From contig JAQISU010001239.1 in assembly GCA_029339505.1 (NCBI GenBank), positions 6,085,001 to 6,149,000 of the forward strand: DNA of 64,000 bases, written 5' to 3'. Within the stretch, counting starts at the first letter, position 1; the number at the start of each line of letters is the position of its first letter. Below are positions 23,579 through 34,900 of the stretch, piece after piece. Source of the DNA: Unio delphinus. Its lineage: Eukaryota > Mollusca > Bivalvia > Unionida > Unionidae. Under the pieces are notes generated by a model that worked only from the letters and a program-made list of their open reading frames with translations, was not told the origin of the DNA and ran no database searches. The translations under genes and the position numbers were made by a program.

Positions 23579-23850
23579 TTATTTAATTTTAAAATTTGTT
23601 TTATAATTGATGATTGTACAATCTGATATAGAAAAAATTCCATGGAAGTTAATTTTTTCCGCTGATTTTAATTTCATTGACAGCAATATTTTTTCAAGAG
23701 CAATGTCAGTTTTTATCATCGAATATTTAATTTCATTGATATAATAGTTAGCCAATGTTATAAATTCAACACATCGAAGAATTTTAAATCAAGGATAAGT
23801 TTTTCAATATTTTCTAGTCTACGGGTAGTCTGATTTACAAAAATACAATA
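23579..23850 (-). pseudogene. Viral element minus-strand helical protein, unknown
   Basis: The minus strand reads 'RRLENIEKLILDLKFFDVL', then after a frameshift 'YYINEIKYSMIKTDIALEKI', ending at a TAA at 23579. About 90 residues, helical. The plus strand is also partly open here, so the strand is not certain, but the residue mix favours minus. Confidence 0.35.
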
Positions 23851-23950
23851 TTACTGCGTAGGGAAAATCTGTTAAGGAAAATGGAGCGTCGATAAATGAT
23901 GTCGCTGCATTCAAAAGAATCTCCAATCAAAATTTTTTATCATAATTCTC

Positions 23951-24800
23951 ATGCGTCCAGTATTCCCGAGAACCCGAACAGTAAAATATTATCACGAGGA
24001 TATATTTGACCTTATATATGAGTTAAATAGAACATATCCTATATCAGTGTGGTTGTGTACCAGCATTGATGATAATGTATATGATCAGTTTGTGTTGACT
24101 AACGGAGATTTATATCGAACTGAAAAACTTCAAATGGAAATGAATAATCTCGCGTTAAGGTATACTGATAATCAATCGGAGATTTCCGCCGATGAGATTA
24201 CGAAAAATTGTTTCACGGTGCCATCAGTTGCAGTTCATTTTGCCAGAGAGAGAAATTCGTGGTCCCCGACCAGATATGATTTCACTGAAGATGTTCAAGA
24301 TAGCTGCGTATAATTCGGTCACGGTGGACTGGAACACAACATATAATGTAAACGATATGATGTCCGTGGACATGGCAGCATGTTACCCAGAAAGTTTTCT
24401 CGGGTACGGAGAGTGTCACGAATATTTTGAGCGGTTCGGTCACCCCACACATATGATGACAAAGAGAACTGTTAACGGACCATTACCCGACTTTGATCTT
24501 TTTGGATTTGCCAAGATGACATCGTTTAACTAGCTTAGGAACTCCACGATATATTTTATGTGTGGTTCGGAAGACATTTCGTGGAGAAGAAATGGGCCCC
24601 AATAGTATTATTGAGATTCATGCTCGACGAGGGAATATTAACCTCGTGGACTGTATCTACGGTGATAGTTTTATACACGAAACAAACTAAGGTTTGGTTA
24701 CCGACACCAGGAGATTGTGATGAACGTCAAGCGAAGGATCTAGGAAGAAAAATAATCTGAAAATTTACTCAAGGTGGATCAAAAAATGATTGTAAACGAA
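23951..24800 (+). pseudogene. Family B DNA polymerase, truncated (protein-primed type)
   Basis: Two overlapping frames (23951-24313 and 24192-24533) and a decayed continuation to about 24800. The palm motif A is visible in 'MSVDMAACYPESFLGYGE' (the D---YP pattern), followed by 'ERFGHPTHMM' and, at about 24755-24785, a 'KFTQGG' tract. This is the polymerase type that replicates Maverick/Polinton genomes from protein-primed ends. The exonuclease domain upstream and the motif C (DTD) region downstream are absent: downstream sequence is the converging PLA2 gene. Only about a quarter of a typical ~1000-residue enzyme remains. Confidence 0.75.
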
Positions 24801-24982
24801 AAACGACTATGAATGACGCATACTGAATCTACGCTGGACGGCGCAGATAAATTTGCCATATAGCCTGTTTCGACAACCAATCAGCAGCTGTTTCCCAGGT
24901 TACCTTAGCAGCGTAGGCGAGTTTATCTACCGCAGACTTAACCATATAGTATCTGGTTGGAGAATAATAAATTACTTCCATA

Positions 24983-25471
24983 TTAAATACCAGCGCCAAA
25001 CAACAATTTACCTTTCATTGCAATTTTTATTATCCATGATGTTAAATTTTCCTTGAATGTATTATTTTGGATGGAATCCAATGCGTGGATCAATCTTACA
25101 TCTGCAAGATGACGTTGTTCGAGGTCATCGCTTAGATATGCTATATCGTGTATCCGACGTGCCTCATCGATGGTGTTTATCGGATCTTCACCTGGTCTTA
25201 TATTATTTTGGTTATCAAGTCTGATGTCTAATCGTGTCCCCGGTCCACAATAACTATATCTTGGAAGGTGTTTTTCTCCTTGATACTTCGCCCATGGTGT
25301 CCCTCGGAGTTTTGTTAACTTGGAGGCGATATCACCACCGCTTTTTAAACAAATTTATATTTTTTCTATTTCACATTTGCCGGTAACGGCCTCTCTGTTA
25401 TTTTTCGTGGTAACAGTTATTAGATCAAGTGTTGGTGTACGTGTCTTACATTTCACACAATATAAATCCAT
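24983..25471 (-). pseudogene. Zinc ribbon plus parvovirus-like phospholipase A2 (one stop)
   Basis: One minus-strand frame of 163 codons with an ATG at 25471 and a single internal stop. The N-terminus 'MDLYCVKCKTRT' resembles a small zinc ribbon (DUF5679-like); its second cysteine pair is reduced to one Cys. The C-terminal part is a PLA2 of the parvovirus VP1 kind: the calcium-loop pattern in 'YSYCGPGTRLD' and the catalytic His-Asp in 'RRIHDIAYL'. Parvoviruses use this enzyme to leave endosomes, and adinto-like elements carry homologues. A frameshifted tail may extend to about 24850. It converges on PolB and diverges from the ATPase. Confidence 0.8.
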
Positions 25472-25492
25472 AATATTATTTAGTTATATATA

Positions 25493-26149
25493 ATGGAAAT
25501 TATTGATTTCTCCCCGTTAAAGAAAAAAAACAACAGTGAAACATCATCCGATGTTACCAGATTCTATCAGAATGATTATCATCGGACCTTGAGCGAGTAG
25601 TAAAACACAGTTGCTGCTTACGCTGATAATGAAATATACGAAATGGGATAGATTATATTTAGTTGCTCCGAGCCTAGATGATCAACATTGTTATCAAGTG
25701 TTCAGATATTATAACGAGAGTGCTTAAGAGATCGCCGGAGAAGATATTATTGAATTTATCACAGATATCAACGACGCGCCATCAATGGAAGATTTTGATG
25801 GGAGTATTAACAGTCTTGTATACGACGATGTGATGCTAGATAAACAAAAAAATCAGCTCGGATATTTTCTCGAGGACGACACAAAAACTCTGACGTGATA
25901 TATGTCACTCAACGATACACATAAATTCCAAAAGTGATCCGAGACAACTGCAATTGTTTATGTATGTTTAACGACGTTGACAATCATACTTTTAAAAATA
26001 TTTGGCAAACCTGGTGTAGTGATATGGATTTTAATCAATTTAAACATTTCTTTAGCGGTGCTCAAGCAACACCTCATGGATTTATAACAATACATTTATC
26101 GGATCCAAGGACACGATATCGAATAGGATTGGATACAATTTATGGTTAA
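25493..26149 (+). pseudogene. Genome-packaging ATPase (FtsK/HerA type), broken
   Basis: About 218 codons in three frames. The Walker A region has decayed: a stop lies inside it and the Gly before Lys-Thr is Ser ('ASSKTQLLL'). Walker B is visible as 'SLVYDDVM'. The C-terminal part (25934-26149) has 'IWQTWCSDMDFNQFKHFF' and 'RTRYRIGLDTIYG'. This family pumps DNA into capsids of Polintons, virophages and large DNA viruses; it is the rightmost gene and starts 22 bp from the divergent PLA2 gene. Confidence 0.75.
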
Positions 26150-26216
26150 TTCATTGCGACCAATCACCCACGAGTTGTCTCAACAACTTTTTTAGGACCA
26201 AAATTGAAAAAATAAA

Positions 26217-26362
26217 TGTTCCCGTGGAAGGCTTTAACTTGGTCTGTCCCCGTTCTCTGTTGTTATAGATGAAAACAAAAAATACATGCAGGATTTTAAA
26301 AGAAATCGCGTGGAAGGTTTGTTTCGGCTTGAAAACTTGGTCGGTTCACCCTCTCGACTACT
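26217..26362 (-). repeat. Right terminal inverted repeat of viral element
   Basis: Reverse complement begins 'agtagtcgagagggtgaac' and continues with 'accaagttttcaagccgaaa', matching 14948 onward with roughly 85% identity by eye. Confidence 0.9.
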
Positions 26363-26479
26363 CATAATCAACGAAAAATTACAACAACAAACACAAGGAA
26401 ATTATCAAACAAAGACAAGCTGGCAATCAGATAAGAAGTAAAAAGCACATTTAATTAATTCAATTTGGTTGGGTCGAAA

Positions 26480-27420
26480 TAGGTGAGTTATAGAAGCACC
26501 CTTGAGTTAGATCGCTTTGATCTTTTTATAGGATCTTTGAGTATTTCGTTCCAAGTACGTGGTCTCTGGAACGCAAATGAAAGCTGTCCAAATAACTTCG
26601 TTTTAACAGTGACTACGTTAAGAAAACGGGTGTCACACGAGAAGTGTAAGTTTCGAGATGATACATACACATAGATGATGTCAGATAGATATAGTGAGCT
26701 GGATCCAGTCTATGAAATTTAGAATAGGTAACCGATTTTGTGTTTGATTCTGTATCGAACGTTTAACTATTGAAGGTTACATAGCAGGGGAAAGGTGTGT
26801 TCAGTTCAAATTTCTCCAGAAGATTCTGGCACGAACTCGATAGTAATGAATTATAGTAGTCCAGTCTTGAAAGTACTTAGGAGCACACAATTATTTTAGT
26901 GACATCAACCCAACAAACAATGCGAATGGCACTAATGCGTCTCAGCCCCAAATATGCAGCTTTGAATATGTTCATTATATGTTGGTGTAATAAGAACGTG
27001 CCTTTCAGAGTGACACCAAGCTACTTACTGACTGTATGAGTTTAATGTAGGAATTGCTTTGACTTACTGTTGGATGTACGTGATGTGAATAAGAAAGGAT
27101 TTGTGTGGTCCATTACACCCCTGATGGTAGTTTAAGCTTCGGTTGCATAGATAGATTGGTATATTTGAGTGTCATCAGCGTACAAATGGTTCGATACCTG
27201 ATGTATACGTATGACACTTGAGAGCGGCTGAATGTATAGAATCAAGTGAACAGGGCGGAGACTAGAGCCCTGTGGAACACCAAAATATAAATTAACTGGG
27301 CAGGAACGTTTTCATTTATTGACACAAGTTGTGTCCTATTGACTAAGTAGGACTTGATCAATACTCCTCTCTGAAGAACATTTTCAGTAATAAGGCGACG
27401 CGGATATTCCAAGCTTACAT
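26480..27420 (-). mobile_element. LINE fragment, reverse transcriptase C-terminal half (L2/CR1/jockey-like)
   Basis: On the minus strand, frames carry 'KSYLVNRTQ' then the catalytic '[10 protein letters not shown]', 'AAYLGLRRISAIR', 'SRLDYYNSLLSS' and, near 26600-26500, 'FGQLSFAFQRPRTWNEILKD'. This is the order at the end of ORF2 in L2/CR1-like non-LTR elements. Stops and shifts are many. About 116 bp are missing near 27365 relative to the copy at 29811-30146. Its 3' end lies ~100 bp from the viral element. Confidence 0.75.
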
Positions 27421-27544
27421 TACTAAGAAGACTATTTAAATTCAGATGTTAATGAGAGAATATTCTCTTTAAGACAACAGTTAAACATTGTTTATATTAT
27501 AAAAACAAATAATTTGTTAATTTACATCTAATATTCCTCTTAAG

Positions 27545-27871
27545 ATGCAGGAACACAATGCAAAATCGCATAACAGTGACAATCAGGGTTCGATGTTACA
27601 TGCCGGGTGCAGTGGTAAAAATATCAAACCGGTCGACACGTATTCGATGACAAGCCCTTCTTTACATAAAGATAGAGATACTCAACGAGGGATACAGGAA
27701 GCGAAGCCTCACGGTTTCATTCGTTGTAAGTCAGCACCAGTTGCTACAAGAATGCCTATTCGGAACGATTACATTATAGACGAAAGAAGAATGAAATATC
27801 GCTATTTGCCAACAAAAATCTTTGATAGAATGTCTCCAGACACAACCATGACAGGGACAGAGGCAAGAGAA
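27545..27871 (+). pseudogene. Duplicate ADP-ribosylglycohydrolase exon 1 with in-frame deletion
   Basis: 109 codons, open throughout, starting 'MQEHNAKSHNSDNQGSML' like the downstream exon at 30247. It keeps the acceptor-like 'cctcttaag' before ATG and the donor 'agaa|gtaagt'. Relative to the full exon it lacks 76 codons just before the end, including the catalytic 'GNCVGDAIGLL'; one more codon is missing elsewhere. The break lies in short 'atgacagg'-like repeats. The frame and the splice phase (0) survive, so it may still be used as an alternative first coding exon. Confidence 0.8.
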
Positions 27872-28805
27872 GTAAGTATCAGGTTAACTAAATCTAGACA
27901 TAAGTGTGTCTAACGGTCTCACAATATGTTTTGTACGATGAGTCATATATAAGCTTAGCGAGTAATCCATCTGTTACCAATTTGTCTTCATACCAAGAAC
28001 TTTATATATTCTCCATCTATAGCCTTAAAAACTTTTGGATTGTTTGCACTTGAGGTAAGAACGATTCTGGTTCCTTTAATGACTCAAACGCTTAATGGCC
28101 AATATCAGTCATACTGAAAGTAGTAAATACAAAGTTACAGCATAATAACTTGAGTCCTTCACCTTATGCAGTTTATGTGTTTTCCATATGTTCTGCCCCT
28201 AGAATAAAAACATATTATATCGATTGCAGCCTCAAAATATCAAGGCGATTTTAACTCAGACTGAAATATGCAAATATGATCTCTGCATACTAATTTGTGT
28301 GCATTATTATCAGCAGTTACCAACATTTGATTAGATATCGTGTTCTAAAGAACCGATGTCAAGGTCACTCTAATTAAAAGAAGTTAATTTTTTCTTCTTT
28401 TTGTCCCAACATTTAGCAATCTATAACTTGGATTTTTAGAAATAGGGGTTCGGAATATTTATCGTTCTCAGTACTCAGTGGTCAACGATACTATAGCCGG
28501 TCATAACATAAACATTAGTTCTCTTGGACGAGTGTTCACATAAATTTAACGTTTTATTTACATAATACCTTTTATGAGTTGTTGCCATTGAAACATTATC
28601 TTGTGTCAAGCTTTAACTTTGATACAATTTATTGTACTAATTGTATAAATACATTAATATAGATACACCTTCATATTATCAATTTTAAAATAGTCTGAGC
28701 TATAAATAATATTTAAATGTCTGTTTAGAAAATTACTTCTGCGTTTTGGCAGAATTAAGTATCTGATTTCACTGTAAAAAAGAGAAATTTTCGAATCATT
28801 TGTAG

Positions 28806-28943
28806 TTCTATGGTTATAAAGATCTCTGTCTGGAGGACAAGCGAAAGGACCGTCACAGAATTCGATGGGAAACCGGTGAATGGACCGATGATTCTGACCA
28901 AATGATTCTTATCATGCAATCACTAATTGAAAACGGAGGAAAG
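28806..28943 (+). pseudogene. Duplicate ADP-ribosylglycohydrolase exon 2
   Basis: 138 bp, 46 codons, phase 0 at both ends, with acceptor 'catttgtag' and donor 'aaag|gtaaat'. It encodes 'GEWTDDSDQMILIMQSL', with the metal-binding TDD motif intact. It could splice to exon 3 at 32187 in frame. No copy of exon 3 lies between 28944 and 29812. Confidence 0.75.
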
Positions 28944-28964
28944 GTAAATTTGTTATTGTTATCA

Positions 28965-29581
<617 letters not shown>

Positions 29582-29663
<82 letters not shown>

Positions 29664-29700
29664 ACATCGTCATCGTCGTCATCGTCGTCATCATCATCAG
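29582..29700. repeat. (CA)n-(TA)n compound array followed by CATCGT-rich stretch
   Basis: CA repeats to about 29613, TA repeats to about 29660, then 'catcgtcatcgtcgtcat' type repeats. Confidence 0.9.
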
Positions 29701-29810
29701 TTCCTTACACTTGTTTCTATCATGTGCCAATGTCTGTGTCTCCACAAAACCTTTTCCTGATCGATTATGTGATGTTGTCCCTCACACTTTTTTCTATGCC
29801 TACCTCTACC

Positions 29811-30146
29811 TCAAGTGAACATGGTCGAGACTAGAGCCCTGTGGAACACCAAAATATAAATTAACTGGGAAGGAACGTTTTCATTTATTGACACACGTTG
29901 TGTCCTATTGACTAAGTAGGACTTGATCAATAGTAAGGATGTGTCATGAATACCAGATCCATCATGGGAACCGTGGAGTAGTATATTATGGTATATTGTG
30001 TCAAAGTCAAGGTTTACAATGAGTGTAATCTTTTCACTCTGGAGAGAGGAGAGAATGTCGTTAACTCCTCTCTGAAGAACATTTTCAGTAATAAGGCGAC
30101 GGGGATATTCCAACTTTACGTTGCGAAAAAGACTATTTGAATTCAA
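29811..30146 (-). mobile_element. LINE reverse-transcriptase fragment, downstream copy
   Basis: A 111-codon minus frame reads 'VNDILSSLQSEKITLIVNLD', 'FDTIYHNILLH' and 'LIKSYLVNRTQRVSI', the palm region (motif A 'FDTID' type) of an L2/CR1-like LINE. The upstream copy lost the motif A part but continues into YADD. It starts 100 bp before exon 1. Confidence 0.75.
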
Positions 30147-30246
30147 ATGTTTATGAGAGAATATTATCTTTAAGACAACAGTTAAACAATGCTTATATTA
30201 TAAAAACAAATGATTCATTTAATTTACATCTTATATTCCTCTTAAG

Positions 30247-30804
30247 ATGCAGGAACACAATGCAAAATCGCATAACAGTGACAATCAGGGTTCGATGTTA
30301 CATGCCGGGTGCGGTGGTAAAAATATCAAACCGGTCGACACGTATTCGATGACAAGCCCTTCTTTACATAAAGATAGAGATACTCAACGAGGGATACAGG
30401 AAGCGAAGCCTCACGGTTTCATTCGTTGTACGTCAGCACCAGTTGCTACAAGAATGCCTATTCGGAACGATTGCGACATTATAGACGAAAGAAGAATGAA
30501 ATATCGCTATTTGCCAACAAAAAACTTTGATAGAATGTCTCCGGACATGACCATGCCAGTTCATCGTTCCAGTAAACATCTAAGCGAATGGGAGGTTGAA
30601 GAATTAAACTGGCAACAACAACAGCGAGAAAGACATGACCATAAAGTTGCAGCCTCGATATATGGGAGAAAAATAAGAGCACTTGATACTCGTTATAGGG
30701 AAGACGGCATAAGAGAGAAAATTATAGCCACTATATATGGTAACTGTGTCGGAGATGCCATTGGCTTGCTGACGGAGTTTATGACAGGAAAAGAGGCAAG
30801 AGAA
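30247..30804 (+). CDS. ADPRH exon 1
   Basis: 186 codons, phase 0, ending in donor 'agaa|gtaagt'. It holds the polar N-terminal extension and the start of the catalytic domain ('IIATIYGNCVGDAIGLLTEF'). Confidence 0.85.
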
Positions 30805-31899
30805 GTAAGTATCAGGTCAACTAAATCTAGACATAAGTGTGTCTCGCGGTCTCACAAGATGTTTTGTACGATGAGTCATATATAAGCTTAGCGAGTAATC
30901 CATCTGTTACCAATTTGTCTTCATACCAAGAACTTTATCTGTTCTCCATCTATAGCTTTAAAAACTTTTGGATTATTTGCACTTTAGGTAAGAATGATCC
31001 TGGTAGCTTTTATGACTCAAACGATCTATGGCCAATATCAGTCATATTGAAAGTAGTAAATACAAAGTTACAGCATAATAACTTGAGTCCTTCACCCTAT
31101 GCAGTTTATGTGTTTTCCATATGTTCTGCCCCTAGAATAAAAGCATATTATATCGATTGCAGCCTCAAAATGTCAAGGCGATTTTAACTCGGACTGAAAT
31201 ATGCAAATATGATCTCTACATACTAATTTGTGTGCACTATTATCTGCAGTTACCAACATTTGATTAGATATCGTGTTTAAAAGAGCCGATTTCAAGGTCA
31301 CTCTAATGAAAAGAAGTTAATTTTTTCTTCTTTCTGATCCAACATTTCAGCTATCTATAACTTGGATTATTAAACATAGGGGTTCGGAATATTTATCGTT
31401 CTCAGTGGTCAACAATACTACAGCCGGTCATAACATAACATCAACATTAGTCCTCTTGGAAGAGTGTTCACATAAATTTAACGTTTTGTTTACATAATAC
31501 CATTTATGAGTTGTAGCCATTGAAACATTATCCTGTGTCAAGCTTTAACTTTGATACAATTTATTGTACTAATTGTATAAATCCATTAATATACATACAC
31601 CTTCATATTATCAATTTTAAAATAGTCTGAGCTATAAATAATATTTAAATGTCTGTTTAGAAAATTACTTCTGCGTTTTGGCAGAATTAAGTATCTGATT
31701 TCACTGTAAAAAAAGAGACATTTTCGAATCATTTGTAGTTCTATGGTTATAAAGATCTCTGTCTGGAGGACAAGCGAAATGACAGTCACAGAAGTCGATG
31801 GAAAAACGGTGAATGGACCGATGATTCTGACCAAATGATTCTTATCATGCAATCACTGATTGAAAACGGAGGAAAGGTAAAATTGTTATTGTTATCATT

Positions 31900-31989
<90 letters not shown>

Positions 31990-34900
31990 CTGTGTGTGTG
32001 TTTTGTTTCCAAAACATTGGCTTGCTACTGAGGAATCACTATCATTATAAATATAACTGACATTTTGTTTTCACATACTTATGAGAAATTGAAAACCTGA
32101 TAAACAATATATGCATATATGCTATAATCAGAATATATTTGTTGCTGATGATTTTTACTCATGGCCTTTTCTCGCTATCCTACTAGGTGAACGTCAAAGA
32201 CTTCGCTGAAAAATTAAAGGACTGGGCAGATGTTGGTTTCCCAGAAATACGGGATACATTTGGTGGTTTAGGAATTGGACGTACGACATACAGCATCATA
32301 CAACAGCGTGATTTTCTGCACAATCCGCATAAGGTCATGGTTTCTCACTATGATTAAAATGGAGACTCTCGACATATCAGAAATATTGTATGCACCAATA
32401 AAGGCTTATGGTCTGCGACCTTTTGTATTCAAATCAGATGTGCTTTAAAATGCCAATAACACGAAACATTGCAATTAATGCTATGGCTTTAATGATACCT
32501 TTTGGATAACATTTAGAATTTTCAGAAATTTGAAAGCTTTAGAGTGACTGTTGAATCAGACGTCAGCAGATCATGGCCGCATATAGGTGACATCAGTCTA
32601 TTTGTTCAGAAACATATTGATTCTAAACTATCTGTTCCGATCATGTCGCATACAAACACGCTCGAACATATACTTGTATGTGCAATAAATTAGACCTTTC
32701 AAAGAATGATCATACTGTTATAGATTGAACGCAAAATACTAAATATAATGAAAAGCATTTTGCAAACCAAACGCAATAGTTTATATACACTGACTTAAAA
32801 TCAGACGTCCTGTATCTTTCATTCTTTTAAGACTTGAACGAGGACTGCACCTGAATGGCTCATCTACTATAATTATTAGAGTATGTGAGATAAATCATAT
32901 ATTGGTCCTAATTTATAACGGAACAGGATGAAACGGACATTGCTGTATACATTTTCTTTTCAAATGATTTATAAAAAGAAGATAATTTAATCTTAGAGAA
33001 AACGACATAATGTTGTAGTCTCATAAAAAGTATTCCTTCAGAGAGCTCCTTAATATGTTTCTGTGCATACATGTCTTGGTGAGGTTGTGGAAAACATTTA
33101 TCTATTTGCATTAGTTGTAAGAATGCTTCATATTATAATACTGTTGAATATACACGAATTAAATGTATAACTTTCAAATATGTTTATTAGAAACGTAGGT
33201 TTCAAACGACTACCAAATATAAGACACCGATTTGGGTCAAAGAGTTTTTTTAAAAAATAATGTTTTCGAGGTCTTTATCAGGATCCTTACAACATTCCTT
33301 CTCTGTCCTCAAGTAATTCATTTTCAATGATTAATATTACTAGGATATTCGTTTCGTTAAGAAACACCCCAAAACGTTAAAAAAATAAATTCATTTATTG
33401 AGTAATAATGAAAACATATCAAAAGATGTCCTGAGTGTTAATTTAAAAATGATATAATTCAAGTAATGTACAACCTTAATAAAACAATTTTAATGATATG
33501 TTTTCATAGGCTGCCGAGGAAGTATGGTTGCAAAGTGGAAAGACCATCGCACCGAATGGTGGAATCATGAGAACATCCATATTGGGTATTCATGAGTGGT
33601 GGGACTTGGACAAGGTCGAAAGAAACACAATCCAGATATGCATGACTACTCATCATGACCCAAGGTTGTAATCAGTCATATATTTTACAATTGCAACTGC
33701 ATGAGGTGGTACAGGTAGCGAAGAGCGCATTAGTCAGAATATAACCATGCGATCAGACCAAGCTGACTGTATTTATATATAAATTATGCCAAGTCCTATA
33801 AATCGAGTCACGGGCAAAGTAACTAATGTAAGCACTGAAACGAAGGGAATATAACATGCATGCCTTTACAATCAAATAATTCTGCTGTTTGGTTTATATC
33901 GTATTTTAAAATTAAATTAAATGATTTTGCCATAATTAAAGTACAACTATTGTTCTAAATATATATCATTCTTTATTTGGCTAGACTTGATCTCAGTCTG
34001 AAGAAAAATAATGACGCATGTATCCTAGATCTTCATATATTAATGCGTCTAGATACAAATGAAAATAAAACAATATATAAATGGAAAAAATGTATTAGGA
34101 GGTATATTGTTCAAAAACTAACATAAAAACAATTGTATTTGATAGTCCTGCAATGTAAAACTCCAATCCTGATAGTTTCGAGGTAGGGATGAGGTGGGTA
34201 GGAGAGAGGTCTAACTCATCCTCCATCCTCATTTGTAGTTGTCAATGTTAACTTCTTAACTCTCTTGAATCTCGAACTCCAATTACTATAATCATTTACC
34301 GATAGTATTAGTTTAATATATAAAGTAGTCAATGTAGGCTGCGTATAGGCTAAACTGTTAATGACCATCACAAATTGATATATAGAAACGAAATTTGGCT
34401 ACTCACGCGTCTAGATGTTAAATGAAACGGCCAAGTAACATTAAACTCGTCTATGAAGGCATCAAATCCAAGAGTCATTTGTGTGTGCAACAACACAACA
34501 CATTCATTGTTTGAGCATTGAACTTCTACTCCGAACATTCGTCAATTTAAACAATGCCTTGTCTGATGATGACGTAGCAATTACGTTAGTAATAGAGAAT
34601 CACCTATTATAACAACAAATATGTAGCAAACGTCTTCAACAACAATTCGTAAGTATAATTAAGGCTCTAAATCTGATAAAAAAATGTTTTGAAAAAGGAA
34701 ACAAAATAATCAATACCTTGCAAATTATAAAAGTTTAATGTTGTTTTAATGTTGCGTTTATCGTAATAGAAGCTGTCAGTTGCCGACGAAAACGGTTCGG
34801 GCGATATTTTCTGTTTGAATCTGCAACTGGCGGTGTATGTCACGGTTATCTCAGAAGAAATAACAGTAAACTCATAAATATTTCGTTAGTCCTAATTCTA

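Larger units (their letters stand above)
14948..26362 (+). mobile_element. Maverick/Polinton (adinto-like) endogenous viral element
   Basis: An 11,415-bp unit starting AGTAGT and ending ACTACT, with inverted termini, flanked by CATAA at 14943-14947 and 26363-26367. It carries decayed capsid protein, adenain-type protease, packaging ATPase, PolB, PLA2-like protein and a probable penton-like protein, the gene set of Mavericks/Polintons and adintoviruses. Most genes are on the plus strand; PLA2 and two small frames are on the minus. Almost every gene has stops or frameshifts, so the copy is inactive. A retroviral-type integrase, expected in this group, is not visible, and PolB lacks both ends, so internal deletion is likely; intact relatives are usually 15-20 kb. 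Confidence 0.9.
29813..31900 (+). repeat. Segmental duplication, downstream copy
   Basis: Counterpart of 27240-28990. The left boundary, 'tcaagtgaaca', lies inside the LINE; the right boundary is lost in TA repeats after exon 2. This copy retains the full exon 1. Confidence 0.9.

Noticed and set aside
31755..31876. Exon 2 of the hydrolase starting at 31755
   Set aside because: The AG at 31753-31754 puts the conserved WTDDSDQ motif out of phase with exon 1; the acceptor ending at 31738 is in phase.
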